Assembly (NCBI GenBank): GCA_915070235.1
Contig: CAJZFM010000036.1
Location: forward strand, 1-12,127
DNA: 12,127 nt
Origin: an uncultured Capnocytophaga sp.
GTDB taxonomy: Bacteria > Bacteroidota > Bacteroidia > Flavobacteriales > Flavobacteriaceae
Reading direction: 5' to 3'
Shown here: piece by piece, positions 1 through 9,990 of the stretch
How positions within the stretch are numbered: the first letter of the stretch is position 1
Layout of the letters: each line of letters opens with the position of its first letter
Made by a program: the position numbers and the translations under genes
The notes under the pieces: model-generated
The model's input: the letters and a program-made list of their open reading frames with translations, nothing else
Told to the model about the DNA's origin: nothing
The model's database searches: none

Positions 1-80
1 AGTGAATAGTGAAAAGCGCTATTCAGGCGCTCGCTCTTCACTTTTCACTAATAACTCTTCACTTGTCATTTGTCATTGAT
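1..80. repeat. Short inverted and tandem repeats upstream of pyrG
   Basis: This non-coding stretch is built from short repeated words. TAGTGAAAAG at 7-16 is the exact inverse of CTTTTCACTA at 41-50. Inside that pair, AGCGC (15-19) and GCGCT (27-31) can also pair, giving a two-part hairpin. AGTGAA at 1-6 has a further inverse, TTCACT, at 58-63. TTGTCAT then occurs twice in tandem (63-69 and 70-76). No T-run follows the hairpin, so it is not an obvious intrinsic terminator. It may be the end of a dispersed intergenic repeat that starts outside the window. No gene is seen in 1-135. Confidence 0.6.
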
Positions 81-84
81 TTAA

Positions 85-1752
<1,668 letters not shown>

Positions 1753-1763
1753 TTTAAAAATCA

Positions 1764-1789
1764 CCTAATATTTCAGAGAAAAATATTGG
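1764..1789 (+). terminator. Possible weak A/T-rich hairpin after pyrG
   Basis: CC(T)AATATTT at 1764-1773 can pair with AAATATTGG at 1781-1789, leaving one bulged T. The stem is A/T-rich and no T-run follows, so termination is doubtful. The right arm overlaps the -33 region of the yidC promoter. Confidence 0.25.
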
Positions 1790-1816
1790 TCATTTGGTTA
1801 TAAAATTGTATCTTTG
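1785..1816 (+). promoter_or_regulatory. yidC promoter, Bacteroidota type
   Basis: TATCTTTG at 1809-1816 fits TAnnTTTG. ATTG at 1785-1788, 20 nt upstream, serves as a slightly degenerate -33 element. The -7 box lies 38 nt before the yidC ATG. It probably also drives eno, since no promoter is seen between yidC and eno. Confidence 0.65.
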
Positions 1817-1854
1817 CCCAATATAAAATAGCTTAATCAAATCAATCACTCTTT

Positions 1855-5032
<3,178 letters not shown>

Positions 5033-5092
5033 GATAGCTTTCGCTCCTAAGAGAATAAGTATATTTTTTTAGTGAGTTCAAAAATTTTCAAC

Positions 5093-5131
5093 AAAAACTT
5101 TTTCAAAGCCTTGCTCTTTGGAAAAGTTTTT
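5093..5131 (+). terminator. Intrinsic terminator after eno
   Basis: The left arm at 5093-5108 (AAAAACTTTTTCAAAG) pairs with the right arm at 5116-5131 (CTTTGGAAAAGTTTTT) over 16 positions, with one G-U wobble and a 7-nt loop. The right arm ends in five T residues, the usual form of an intrinsic terminator with matching A-run and T-run. Its loop contains the -33 TTG of the next promoter. Confidence 0.75.
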
Positions 5132-5140
5132 GTATATTTG
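5111..5140 (+). promoter_or_regulatory. bshB1 promoter, Bacteroidota type
   Basis: TATATTTG at 5133-5140 is an exact TAnnTTTG box, and TTG at 5111-5113 stands 19 nt upstream. The -7 box begins two bases after the T-run of the eno terminator, and the -33 lies in its loop. The implied leader is about 105 nt long and contains the repeat element at 5162-5247. Confidence 0.65.
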
Positions 5141-5161
5141 CACAAATTATAGAATCCAGTG

Positions 5162-5247
5162 TTAATGATTAATACCAACAATGATTAATGATCAATTAAT
5201 CATTGAACATTAACCATTAATCATTGAACATTAATCATTGAACATTA
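5162..5247. repeat. A/T-rich repeat element before bshB1 (copy A)
   Basis: The left part, 5162-5192, matches 6875-6905 at 30 of 31 positions. CAATGATTAAT at 5179-5189 forms a perfect 11-bp hairpin with ATTAATCATTG at 5195-5205 across a GATCA loop. The right part is three copies of ATTAATCATTGAACATTA starting at 5195, 5216 and 5230. The element ends four bases before the bshB1 ATG, so it makes up nearly the whole leader. Confidence 0.75.
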
Positions 5248-5251
5248 TTTT

Positions 5252-5971
5252 ATGAAATTAGACATCTTAGCATTTGGCGCGCACCCCGACGATGTAGAAT
5301 TGGGCTGTGCAGGTACTCTTGCCAAGGAAATTAGCTTAGGCAAGAAAGTGGGTATCATAGACCTTACCCAAGGCGAATTGGGCACCCGTGGAAGTGCCGA
5401 ACTCCGCCGAAAAGAAGCCGATGAGGCCGCACGTATCCTGCAAATTAGTGTTAGGGAAAACCTCTGCTTTGCCGATGGGTTCTTCCTCAACGACAAGCAT
5501 CACCAGTTGGAAATCGTCAAGAAGCTACGTAAGTATCGCCCTGAGATTGTGATTTGTAACCCCTTTGACGATCGCCATATAGACCATGGCAAGGGTGGCA
5601 AGCTCGTCAGTGATGCTTGCTTCCTCAGTGGTTTGCGCCGTATAGAAACCACCGATGAAAACGGAACCCCACAAGAGGCTTGGCGTCCCAAGGTCGTTTA
5701 TCACTATATACAATGGAAAGACCTCCGTCCCGATTTCGTGGTAGATATCACTGGTTTCTTAGAAAAAAAGATTGAGGCCGTATATGCCTATCGCTCTCAG
5801 TTCCTCCCCGACGAAGGAAACGACCCACAGACGGTTATCACCAGCCAGAATTTCCAAGATAGTATTAAGTTCCGCGCTCAGGAGCTGGGTATGCTCATCA
5901 ACCGTGACTATGCTGAAGGGTTCAATGTAGAACGCTATGTAGCCGTAGATAACCTTAGCCATTTGATATAG
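5252..5971 (+). CDS. bshB1: Bacillithiol biosynthesis deacetylase BshB1
   Basis: BshB1 removes the acetyl group from N-acetylglucosaminyl-malate to give glucosaminyl-malate, the second step of bacillithiol synthesis. It is a zinc enzyme of the PIG-L/LmbE family. The 239-residue length fits the family. The N-terminal motif GAHPDDVELG supplies His11 and Asp14 as metal ligands with Asp13 as likely catalytic base; RHIDHGKG supplies His112 as third ligand. TQGELGTRGS and the VYAYRSQF segment are typical of the BshB1 subgroup rather than general LmbE proteins. The ATG at 5252 gives the conserved MKLDILAFGAHPDD start. The partner genes bshA and bshC are not in the window. It has its own promoter and an unusual repeat-filled leader. 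A related deacetylase such as mycothiol conjugate amidase is less likely. Confidence 0.93.
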   Translation: MKLDILAFGAHPDDVELGCAGTLAKEISLGKKVGIIDLTQGELGTRGSAELRRKEADEAARILQISVRENLCFADGFFLNDKHHQLEIVKKLRKYRPEIVICNPFDDRHIDHGKGGKLVSDACFLSGLRRIETTDENGTPQEAWRPKVVYHYIQWKDLRPDFVVDITGFLEKKIEAVYAYRSQFLPDEGNDPQTVITSQNFQDSIKFRAQELGMLINRDYAEGFNVERYVAVDNLSHLI

Positions 5972-5974
5972 TAG

Positions 5975-5994
5975 GGGCAAATGGCTATTTGCCC
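5975..5994 (+). repeat. Perfect palindrome after bshB1, REP-like or terminator
   Basis: GGGCAAAT (5975-5982) and ATTTGCCC (5987-5994) form an 8-bp perfect stem with the 4-nt loop GGCT, directly after the bshB1 stop codon. Only TTAAG follows, not a T-run, so intrinsic termination is uncertain. It could instead be a dispersed REP-like palindrome that stabilises mRNA ends. Confidence 0.5.
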
Positions 5995-6035
5995 TTAAGA
6001 ATGGTAATTTACCTACTAGAAACTAATCTTAACAA

Positions 6036-6878
6036 ATGAAATTTATCCTCTTCTTCATATTAGGTTACTTCACAGCCTTTGCTCAGGACGACGAACCTCT
6101 TAAATACTTCTTTTTAAGAGGAAAGGTAAAGTCTATACGTATGTATCCTTACAAAGTAAAAGAAAACGAAGACAAAACAATAGAAAAAACACTCAGTAAT
6201 GGTGTATTATACGACAAAAATGCTTTTATCAAACTCAACAAAGCAGGTAAAGTAACCAAACGAATATTCTATGATGATAAAAATAAAGTCATCGGAAAGA
6301 GAAAAATCACTTACGATCACAAAAACAGACGTAAAAAAGAAAAAGTATATGATAGCAAAGGCAAATTGACTAAAGAATTCGTCATGACGTATGATGAAAA
6401 AAGGAAAGAAAGTCGAGAAGTTTTCCATTTAGAAAAAGATCGCGATTTTCAGCGTATCACCCTTTGCCGATTAGATGATAGCGGAAACCCTATAATTTGT
6501 ATCACTTACTATTCTAACGGAGAGATTATTGAAAAATGTTATATAAGGTATGATGATTTTGGTAACATCGCTGAACGTATATTTATAACCCCCGATGATG
6601 AGAAAAAATACGTCTATCAAAATGAATACAACCTTATAGGGTTCCCAACCAAGTTAGTCAAAGAGGATTACGTCAATTTCACTGACAATTTCAGAGTCAA
6701 TTATTTCTATAAGGACAACCACCCTCCTTATGCACAGTCCATCAGTGCCAATGGCATACTACCCACCTACTCCGAACTCTCTTATCAGTATGATAAAAAA
6801 GGAAATTGGATACACAAAGAAGTCCGCTACAAAGACAAATTAGTATTTATCGTAGAACTAAAACTCACTTATTATTAA
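6036..6878 (+). CDS. Secreted YD-repeat-like protein, function unknown
   Basis: I do not recognise a named family. The 280-residue product opens with a signal peptide (MKFILFFILGYFTAFAQ), so it is probably exported to the periplasm or cell surface; no lipobox Cys follows. The mature part is rich in Lys, Asp and Tyr and carries repeated short units of the form YD-x-K/D-x-x-x-K, with YD pairs near residues 59, 79, 93, 105, 119, 172 and 253. This suggests a chain of beta hairpins resembling RHS/YD or toxin-associated repeats, but it is too small for an Rhs shell and has no toxin domain. It is visibly more A/T-rich than pyrG or eno. The stop codon lies inside the repeat element at 6875, so the gene's 3' end may have been set by that insertion. 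No TAnnTTTG promoter is seen in the 64-bp gap upstream. Confidence 0.75.
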   Translation: MKFILFFILGYFTAFAQDDEPLKYFFLRGKVKSIRMYPYKVKENEDKTIEKTLSNGVLYDKNAFIKLNKAGKVTKRIFYDDKNKVIGKRKITYDHKNRRKKEKVYDSKGKLTKEFVMTYDEKRKESREVFHLEKDRDFQRITLCRLDDSGNPIICITYYSNGEIIEKCYIRYDDFGNIAERIFITPDDEKKYVYQNEYNLIGFPTKLVKEDYVNFTDNFRVNYFYKDNHPPYAQSISANGILPTYSELSYQYDKKGNWIHKEVRYKDKLVFIVELKLTYY

Positions 6879-6969
6879 TGATTAATGCCAACAATGATTA
6901 ATGATTAATGCCATTAATGATTAATCCTCCTTGTACTATTAAACATTGATCATTAAACATTAAACATTA
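6875..6969. repeat. A/T-rich repeat element before the ArsC-like gene (copy B)
   Basis: The first 31 bases match copy A (5162-5192) at all but one position. TTAATGATTAATG-type words continue to about 6924. After a short unrelated segment (CCTCCTTGTAC), inverted words of the form ATTAAACATT follow (about 6938-6969). The element starts within the stop codon of the upstream gene and ends about five bases before the next ATG. It therefore fills the intergenic gap almost exactly. Confidence 0.7.
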
Positions 6970-6974
6970 AAAAA

Positions 6975-7322
6975 ATGATCATTTATCACAACTCCCATTG
7001 CAGCAAAAGCCGAGAGTGCTTAGCTTTCCTCAAAGAGGAAGAATACCCTATTGAGATTGTAGATTATCTTAAAAATCCCCCTTCTGTGGAGGAAATAAAA
7101 GAACTACTACGCAAATTGGCGATCAAACCTATTGATTTGGTACGCAAAAAAGAAGCTATTTGGAAGGAAGTAGGCAGTGATACCCTATCCGACGAACAGA
7201 TCATAGCCCTACTACACCAATACCCAAAACTCATAGAGCGCCCTATCCTTATAGATGGGGAGCGTGCTATCATTGCTCGCCCTTTGAGTGCTGCGCAGCA
7301 GTGGCTTCATACAACAGAATAA
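6975..7322 (+). CDS. ArsC/YfgD-family thiol reductase-like protein
   Basis: The 115-residue protein has the ArsC thioredoxin-fold layout. HNSHCSKSRECL holds the nucleophile position Cys9 and a second cysteine, Cys15. LVRKKE gives Arg57, ERPIL gives Arg89 and IIARP gives Arg102. These match the three arginines that bind oxyanion in glutaredoxin-linked arsenate reductases of the E. coli plasmid type. The family reduces arsenate with a low-molecular-weight thiol or glutaredoxin, but many chromosomal members (YfgD type) have no proven substrate. No arsenic efflux or arsR gene is nearby, so an arsenate role is not supported by context. The nearby bshB1 makes bacillithiol precursor, which could be the thiol partner; that is a guess. 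The gene for the barrel protein follows after 24 bp. Confidence 0.88.
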   Translation: MIIYHNSHCSKSRECLAFLKEEEYPIEIVDYLKNPPSVEEIKELLRKLAIKPIDLVRKKEAIWKEVGSDTLSDEQIIALLHQYPKLIERPILIDGERAIIARPLSAAQQWLHTTE

Positions 7323-7346
7323 AAATCAAACTTAATTTATTACATA

Positions 7347-8327
7347 ATGAAGAGAATTTTCTTATTAGCTGGCCTACTTGTAGGCAGCTACACAGCCTCC
7401 GCTCAGGTATATGTATCTGCTACAGGAGGATACGCTTGGGGAGTACCTTCTACCAAGATAGGTGAAGAGAGTATCAACGGCAAAGAAAGCGTACGCTTTG
7501 GTACTTTCGGAGAAGGTGTCAATACCCAACTTAGAGTGGGGTATTTCTTTAACAAGACTTGGGGCGTAGATGTCAGCGTAGGCTATCTCCATGGGAAAGA
7601 CCAAGTGGTAAAGCATGACATTAGTGAAAAGAATATTGCCGGCACCCCACTGAAAGCCACTATTGATGGCGAAGTCATCGGACGCGGACGTGCCTTCGGG
7701 GCTGCCCTTTCAGTAACCTATAATTTTACTGACAACTTCTACGGACGTTTTGGCTTACTTACCAAAATAGGCGGAAAAACTGAAGCGATAGCACACTCCT
7801 ACACCACTACCCAACAAGATATTCCTGCTCCTATTGTAACTATCCTAAAGACCGTAGTGCCTGCATTGGCCAATGTACCTGATGGAGCATCTATCGCCTC
7901 TGGTGCTACTATTGAGACTTCCTATACAGAAGATTTCAAGGGGAAAATACCTTTTGGTACGATTGCTGCCTTGGGGTATAACTATCATATTGATGATCAC
8001 CTGTCTATCTTCGCCGAATTGGAGTATATGAATATCGCTGTAAAGCGTGACTATTCTCAGCTGAGAGACTTCAAACAAACCTTTAAGGCTAACCTTAATA
8101 TAGGAGGTGCTACCCGCACCATAGAAGTCCCTCTAAAAGACTTAGACGGCTTTACCAATGATACTTACAACGACGCCCTCCGCGGGCAGGTATATCATAA
8201 GCGTACCAACTATGTAGAAGAAGCTAACAAAGAAGAACTTGAGAACAAATTAAGCAACAAAAAACTCACTGAAAAGGCTTCTTATTCTTCTCTTGGACTT
8301 AATTTTGGTATCAAATATACTTTCTAA
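7347..8327 (+). CDS. Outer-membrane beta-barrel protein
   Basis: The 326-residue protein begins with a signal peptide (MKRIFLLAGLLVGSYTASAQ, cleavage likely after Ala19). The mature part alternates aromatic and polar residues in likely beta strands: QLRVGYFFNKTWGVDVSVGYL, ALSVTYNFTDNFYGRFGLLT, LSIFAELEYMNIAVKRDYS and a last strand LGLNFGIKYTF. It ends in Phe, the usual C-terminal aromatic of barrel proteins recognised by BAM. It resembles the small OmpA-like/opacity-type barrels with few strands and long surface loops (for example residues about 150-200 and 240-300). No OmpA peptidoglycan-binding domain is present. Its ligand or role cannot be told. It lies 24 bp after the ArsC-like gene with no visible promoter, so co-transcription is likely, and it is followed by a strong terminator. 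Confidence 0.85.
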   Translation: MKRIFLLAGLLVGSYTASAQVYVSATGGYAWGVPSTKIGEESINGKESVRFGTFGEGVNTQLRVGYFFNKTWGVDVSVGYLHGKDQVVKHDISEKNIAGTPLKATIDGEVIGRGRAFGAALSVTYNFTDNFYGRFGLLTKIGGKTEAIAHSYTTTQQDIPAPIVTILKTVVPALANVPDGASIASGATIETSYTEDFKGKIPFGTIAALGYNYHIDDHLSIFAELEYMNIAVKRDYSQLRDFKQTFKANLNIGGATRTIEVPLKDLDGFTNDTYNDALRGQVYHKRTNYVEEANKEELENKLSNKKLTEKASYSSLGLNFGIKYTF

Positions 8328-8333
8328 CAAACA

Positions 8334-8368
8334 AAAAAGGGCGAACCTTTGTTTTGTTCGCCCTTTTT
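8334..8368. terminator. Bidirectional intrinsic terminator
   Basis: AAAAAGGGCGAAC at 8334-8346 pairs perfectly with GTTCGCCCTTTTT at 8356-8368 over 13 bp, with a 9-nt loop. The GC core has an A-run on one side and a T-run on the other, so it can end transcription from both converging genes: the barrel protein on + and the DUF4294 gene on -. Confidence 0.92.
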
Positions 8369-8378
8369 CCTTAATTCT

Positions 8379-9080
8379 TTACTGATTAGCTGGCTTTGTA
8401 CGCCATTTTTTCTCTATAGCCTCATAGTTTATCGCTATAGCAGGGGGTTGCATCTCCAGTTCTCCCTGAGAGAAAGCCCTCAAAAGGATATCCTCTATCC
8501 AAAAATCTTCCTCCTCACTCTCTGGAGCATAGATACTCTTGAGTGAGAGATCGTAGAACCAAGCCGTATTGTTATACCAAAAAGCCCGCCAACCGCTACG
8601 TAGGTGCTTGACCAAGTCATAAGCCGAATAGCCCGTCTGCCTGTAGATGAGCTTGATGAGAATACGCCCTTGGGAGCGAGAGAGTTTCTTAAGTTCTTCT
8701 GTGAAACGCTCTTCGGTTTCCTCCTGTATCTGTTTGGTATATTTCTTTTTTTGTCTGTTACTGGGCAAGGTATCCAAAGTACGTTCTATACTATAGAGCT
8801 TATCTGCGGCCATTTTAGCATAAGGATACACCTTTTTAACCCTATACTTGAGTAGTTCATATTTTTTTCTTTGCGCCTCATCTCTGAAAAAGGGTTGGTT
8901 GCCAAAGAATAAGACCTCCTCTAAGTCATACATCATTTCCCCCGCAGCGATACTATCCTTAGGGGTAGCTACTGTAGGAGGCTCATTTGAACTGCCTCTC
9001 TTAGCAATTGTATCTGTTTGCTGAGAGAAAACAAGCTGTATGCCCATAAGTGCTATTATGAAAAAAAATCTTGCGTACAT
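8379..9080 (-). CDS. Secreted DUF4294 family protein
   Basis: This is a DUF4294 protein, a Bacteroidota family of unknown function. I chose the ATG at 9080 (233 residues), not the upstream ATG at 9149. It gives a clean signal peptide (MYARFFFIIALMGIQLVFSQ), and a -7 promoter box lies at 9094-9101, inside the extra segment of the longer reading. After a low-complexity linker rich in Pro, Ser and Thr (about 22-45), the conserved region covers about 51-205. It includes YELLKYRVKKVYPYAKMAADKL, a charged helical stretch RKKKYTKQIQEETEERFTEELKKL, GRILIKLIYRQTGYSAYDLVK and SGWRAFWYNNTAWFYDLSLKS. It probably acts in the periplasm or outer envelope. It is convergent with the barrel gene and divergent from the 67-residue gene. 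No catalytic motif is evident. Confidence 0.85.
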   Translation of the reverse strand: MYARFFFIIALMGIQLVFSQQTDTIAKRGSSNEPPTVATPKDSIAAGEMMYDLEEVLFFGNQPFFRDEAQRKKYELLKYRVKKVYPYAKMAADKLYSIERTLDTLPSNRQKKKYTKQIQEETEERFTEELKKLSRSQGRILIKLIYRQTGYSAYDLVKHLRSGWRAFWYNNTAWFYDLSLKSIYAPESEEEDFWIEDILLRAFSQGELEMQPPAIAINYEAIEKKWRTKPANQ

Positions 9081-9093
9081 ATCAAATTTTGGA

Positions 9094-9124
9094 CAAATGT
9101 ACGATTTTTTCAAAAATTCATCAT
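9094..9124 (-). promoter_or_regulatory. Promoter of the DUF4294 gene
   Basis: On the minus strand TACATTTG (plus coordinates 9094-9101) fits TAnnTTTG. The -33 is weak: AATG-like, with its ATG at 9122-9124, 20 nt away. The -7 box ends 13 nt before the ATG at 9080. It supports the shorter start. Confidence 0.5.
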
Positions 9125-9166
9125 TTATTAAAATGTTAAAATAATGCATTAAATCTCAAAATATCA

Positions 9167-9196
9167 ATGACTTCTATTCATTTTTTTGTAACTTTG
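9167..9196 (+). promoter_or_regulatory. Promoter of the 67-residue gene
   Basis: TAACTTTG at 9189-9196 fits TAnnTTTG. The -33 is weak (ATG at 9167-9169, 19 nt upstream). The box ends 17 nt before the GTG at 9214, similar to the 19-20 nt seen for pyrG and cca. Confidence 0.55.
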
Positions 9197-9213
9197 CCAA
9201 AAATTCCGACACA

Positions 9214-9417
9214 GTGGAAGCAATCCCAAGTCCCAATTACGTTTTGATGACCCAAGAAGGAACCTATCTTGTGGAATATCTTATAGGAGAAGTGGTTTTT
9301 ACCACCAGTATCAGCCGTGCCATGATCTTTACCAACCTGACCATAGCACACCGCTTCAAGACCCTCCTATACGAGCGTTTCGGAATAAAAGTGAGTGTAA
9401 ATACTTATATTTACTAA
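9214..9417 (+). CDS. Small conserved-looking protein, GTG start, function unknown
   Basis: I do not recognise the family. The 67-residue reading starts at GTG; no ATG lies between the promoter and codon 12. An ATG at 9247 would give 56 residues. The GTG start is favoured because its distance from the -7 box matches neighbouring genes and it keeps the residues EAIPSPNYVLMTQEGTYLVEY. The protein has no signal peptide or membrane segment. It looks like a small mixed alpha/beta fold: beta strands around YVLMTQEGTYLVEYLIGEVVFTT, a helix around IAHRFKTLLYERFG, and a final strand IKVSVNTYIY. Codon use looks like that of neighbouring genes, which supports a real gene. It sits between divergent DUF4294 and the DoxX gene, each with its own promoter. 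Confidence 0.65.
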   Translation: MEAIPSPNYVLMTQEGTYLVEYLIGEVVFTTSISRAMIFTNLTIAHRFKTLLYERFGIKVSVNTYIY

Positions 9418-9441
9418 TTTATCTTAAACACTCATATTTAC
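9397..9441 (+). repeat. Hairpin and near-perfect direct repeat upstream of the DoxX gene
   Basis: GTAAATA (9397-9403) and TATTTAC (9408-9414) form a 7-bp hairpin at the end of the small gene. ACTTATATTTAC (9403-9414) recurs as ACTCATATTTAC (9430-9441), 11 of 12 positions the same. The second copy covers the -33 region of the DoxX promoter, so an operator or a weak terminator are both possible. Confidence 0.3.
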
Positions 9442-9455
9442 AAAAATAATTTCAC

Positions 9456-9463
9456 TATCTTTG
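9456..9463 (+). promoter_or_regulatory. -7 box of the DoxX gene promoter
   Basis: TATCTTTG at 9456-9463 is an exact TAnnTTTG box, 29 nt before the ATG at 9493. No clear TTG is found at the -33 position, which could mean weak or activator-dependent expression. Confidence 0.55.
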
Positions 9464-9492
9464 CACCCACTTTCTTTATAATTTAATTGATA

Positions 9493-9918
9493 ATGTACTA
9501 CAAAGATACTAATACTAACAATAGTGGCATTCATATAGGTATTCTGCTACTGAGGATCATCATAGGGGGCATCATGCTCTTTCATGGTATTTCTAAGTTG
9601 CATGACATCAGCTTTGTAAAGATCCAATTGGTCAATCATGCCCTGCCAAGTATTTGGGCTTATGGTGCCTATATAGGTGAGATTGTAGCTCCTATCCTAC
9701 TGATGCTGGGCTATCGTACCCGCTTTTTTGCTATGATTATAGCCCTTGATTGCTTGGTGGCTATTTTCTTAGTCCATAAGAGTGAGATCTTTGTCATCAA
9801 CCCTGATACAGGGGCTTGGGCTATTGAGACCTTAGGCTTATTCTTAGGCGGCGCTATTTGCCTATGTTTTACAGGAGGAGGAAAATATGTCCTTTCCAAA
9901 AAAAGTAAATGGGACTAA
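9493..9918 (+). CDS. DoxX family membrane protein
   Basis: The 141-residue protein has four hydrophobic segments (about 13-30, 53-73, 78-94 and 109-127), the DoxX layout. Characteristic motifs are LLLRIIIGGIMLFHGISKL in the first segment and YIGEIVAPILLMLGYRTR in the second. DoxX proteins are small inner-membrane proteins. Members have been linked to thiosulfate:quinone oxidoreductase subunits and, in mycobacteria, to oxidant defence with SodA and a thiosulfate sulfurtransferase. No such partner is seen here, so the role stays open. I take the ATG at 9493 rather than a TTG two codons earlier (9487), since the ATG is the stronger start and fits the -7 box distance. A short run of 7 A, 3 nt, 7 T after the stop (9920-9936) may act as a weak terminator. 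Confidence 0.88.
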   Translation: MYYKDTNTNNSGIHIGILLLRIIIGGIMLFHGISKLHDISFVKIQLVNHALPSIWAYGAYIGEIVAPILLMLGYRTRFFAMIIALDCLVAIFLVHKSEIFVINPDTGAWAIETLGLFLGGAICLCFTGGGKYVLSKKSKWD

Positions 9919-9962
9919 CAAAAAAATTCTTTTTTTCTCCCTTTTATTCGCAAAAAAAATGG

Positions 9963-9970
9963 TATTTTTG
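9963..9970 (+). promoter_or_regulatory. -7 box of the cca promoter
   Basis: TATTTTTG at 9963-9970 fits TAnnTTTG and ends 20 nt before the cca ATG. No TTTG is seen at the right -33 distance; a C/T-rich stretch occupies that place. Confidence 0.5.
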
Positions 9971-9990
9971 TACCACTGAAAAAATACATA

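Noticed and set aside
5162..5247. CRISPR array
   Set aside because: The repeats are 18-19 bases, overlapping or nearly contiguous, with no unique spacers of constant length and no cas genes.
5141..5251. Riboswitch in the bshB1 leader
   Set aside because: The leader is long enough but consists of A/T-rich repeats, with no known aptamer core.
6036..6878. Rhs toxin or polymorphic toxin fragment
   Set aside because: The YD-type units are suggestive, but the protein is short, has its own signal peptide, and lacks an Rhs core motif, a toxin domain and an adjacent immunity gene.
6975..7322. Arsenic resistance operon
   Set aside because: Only one ArsC-like gene is present; no arsR, arsB or acr3 is nearby.
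8604..8855. 83-codon open frame on the plus strand inside the DUF4294 gene
   Set aside because: The opposite strand holds a supported gene with promoter, signal peptide and terminator; this frame has none of these.
9081..9149. Longer N-terminus for the DUF4294 protein
   Set aside because: The extra residues contain the promoter's -7 box and would bury the signal peptide.
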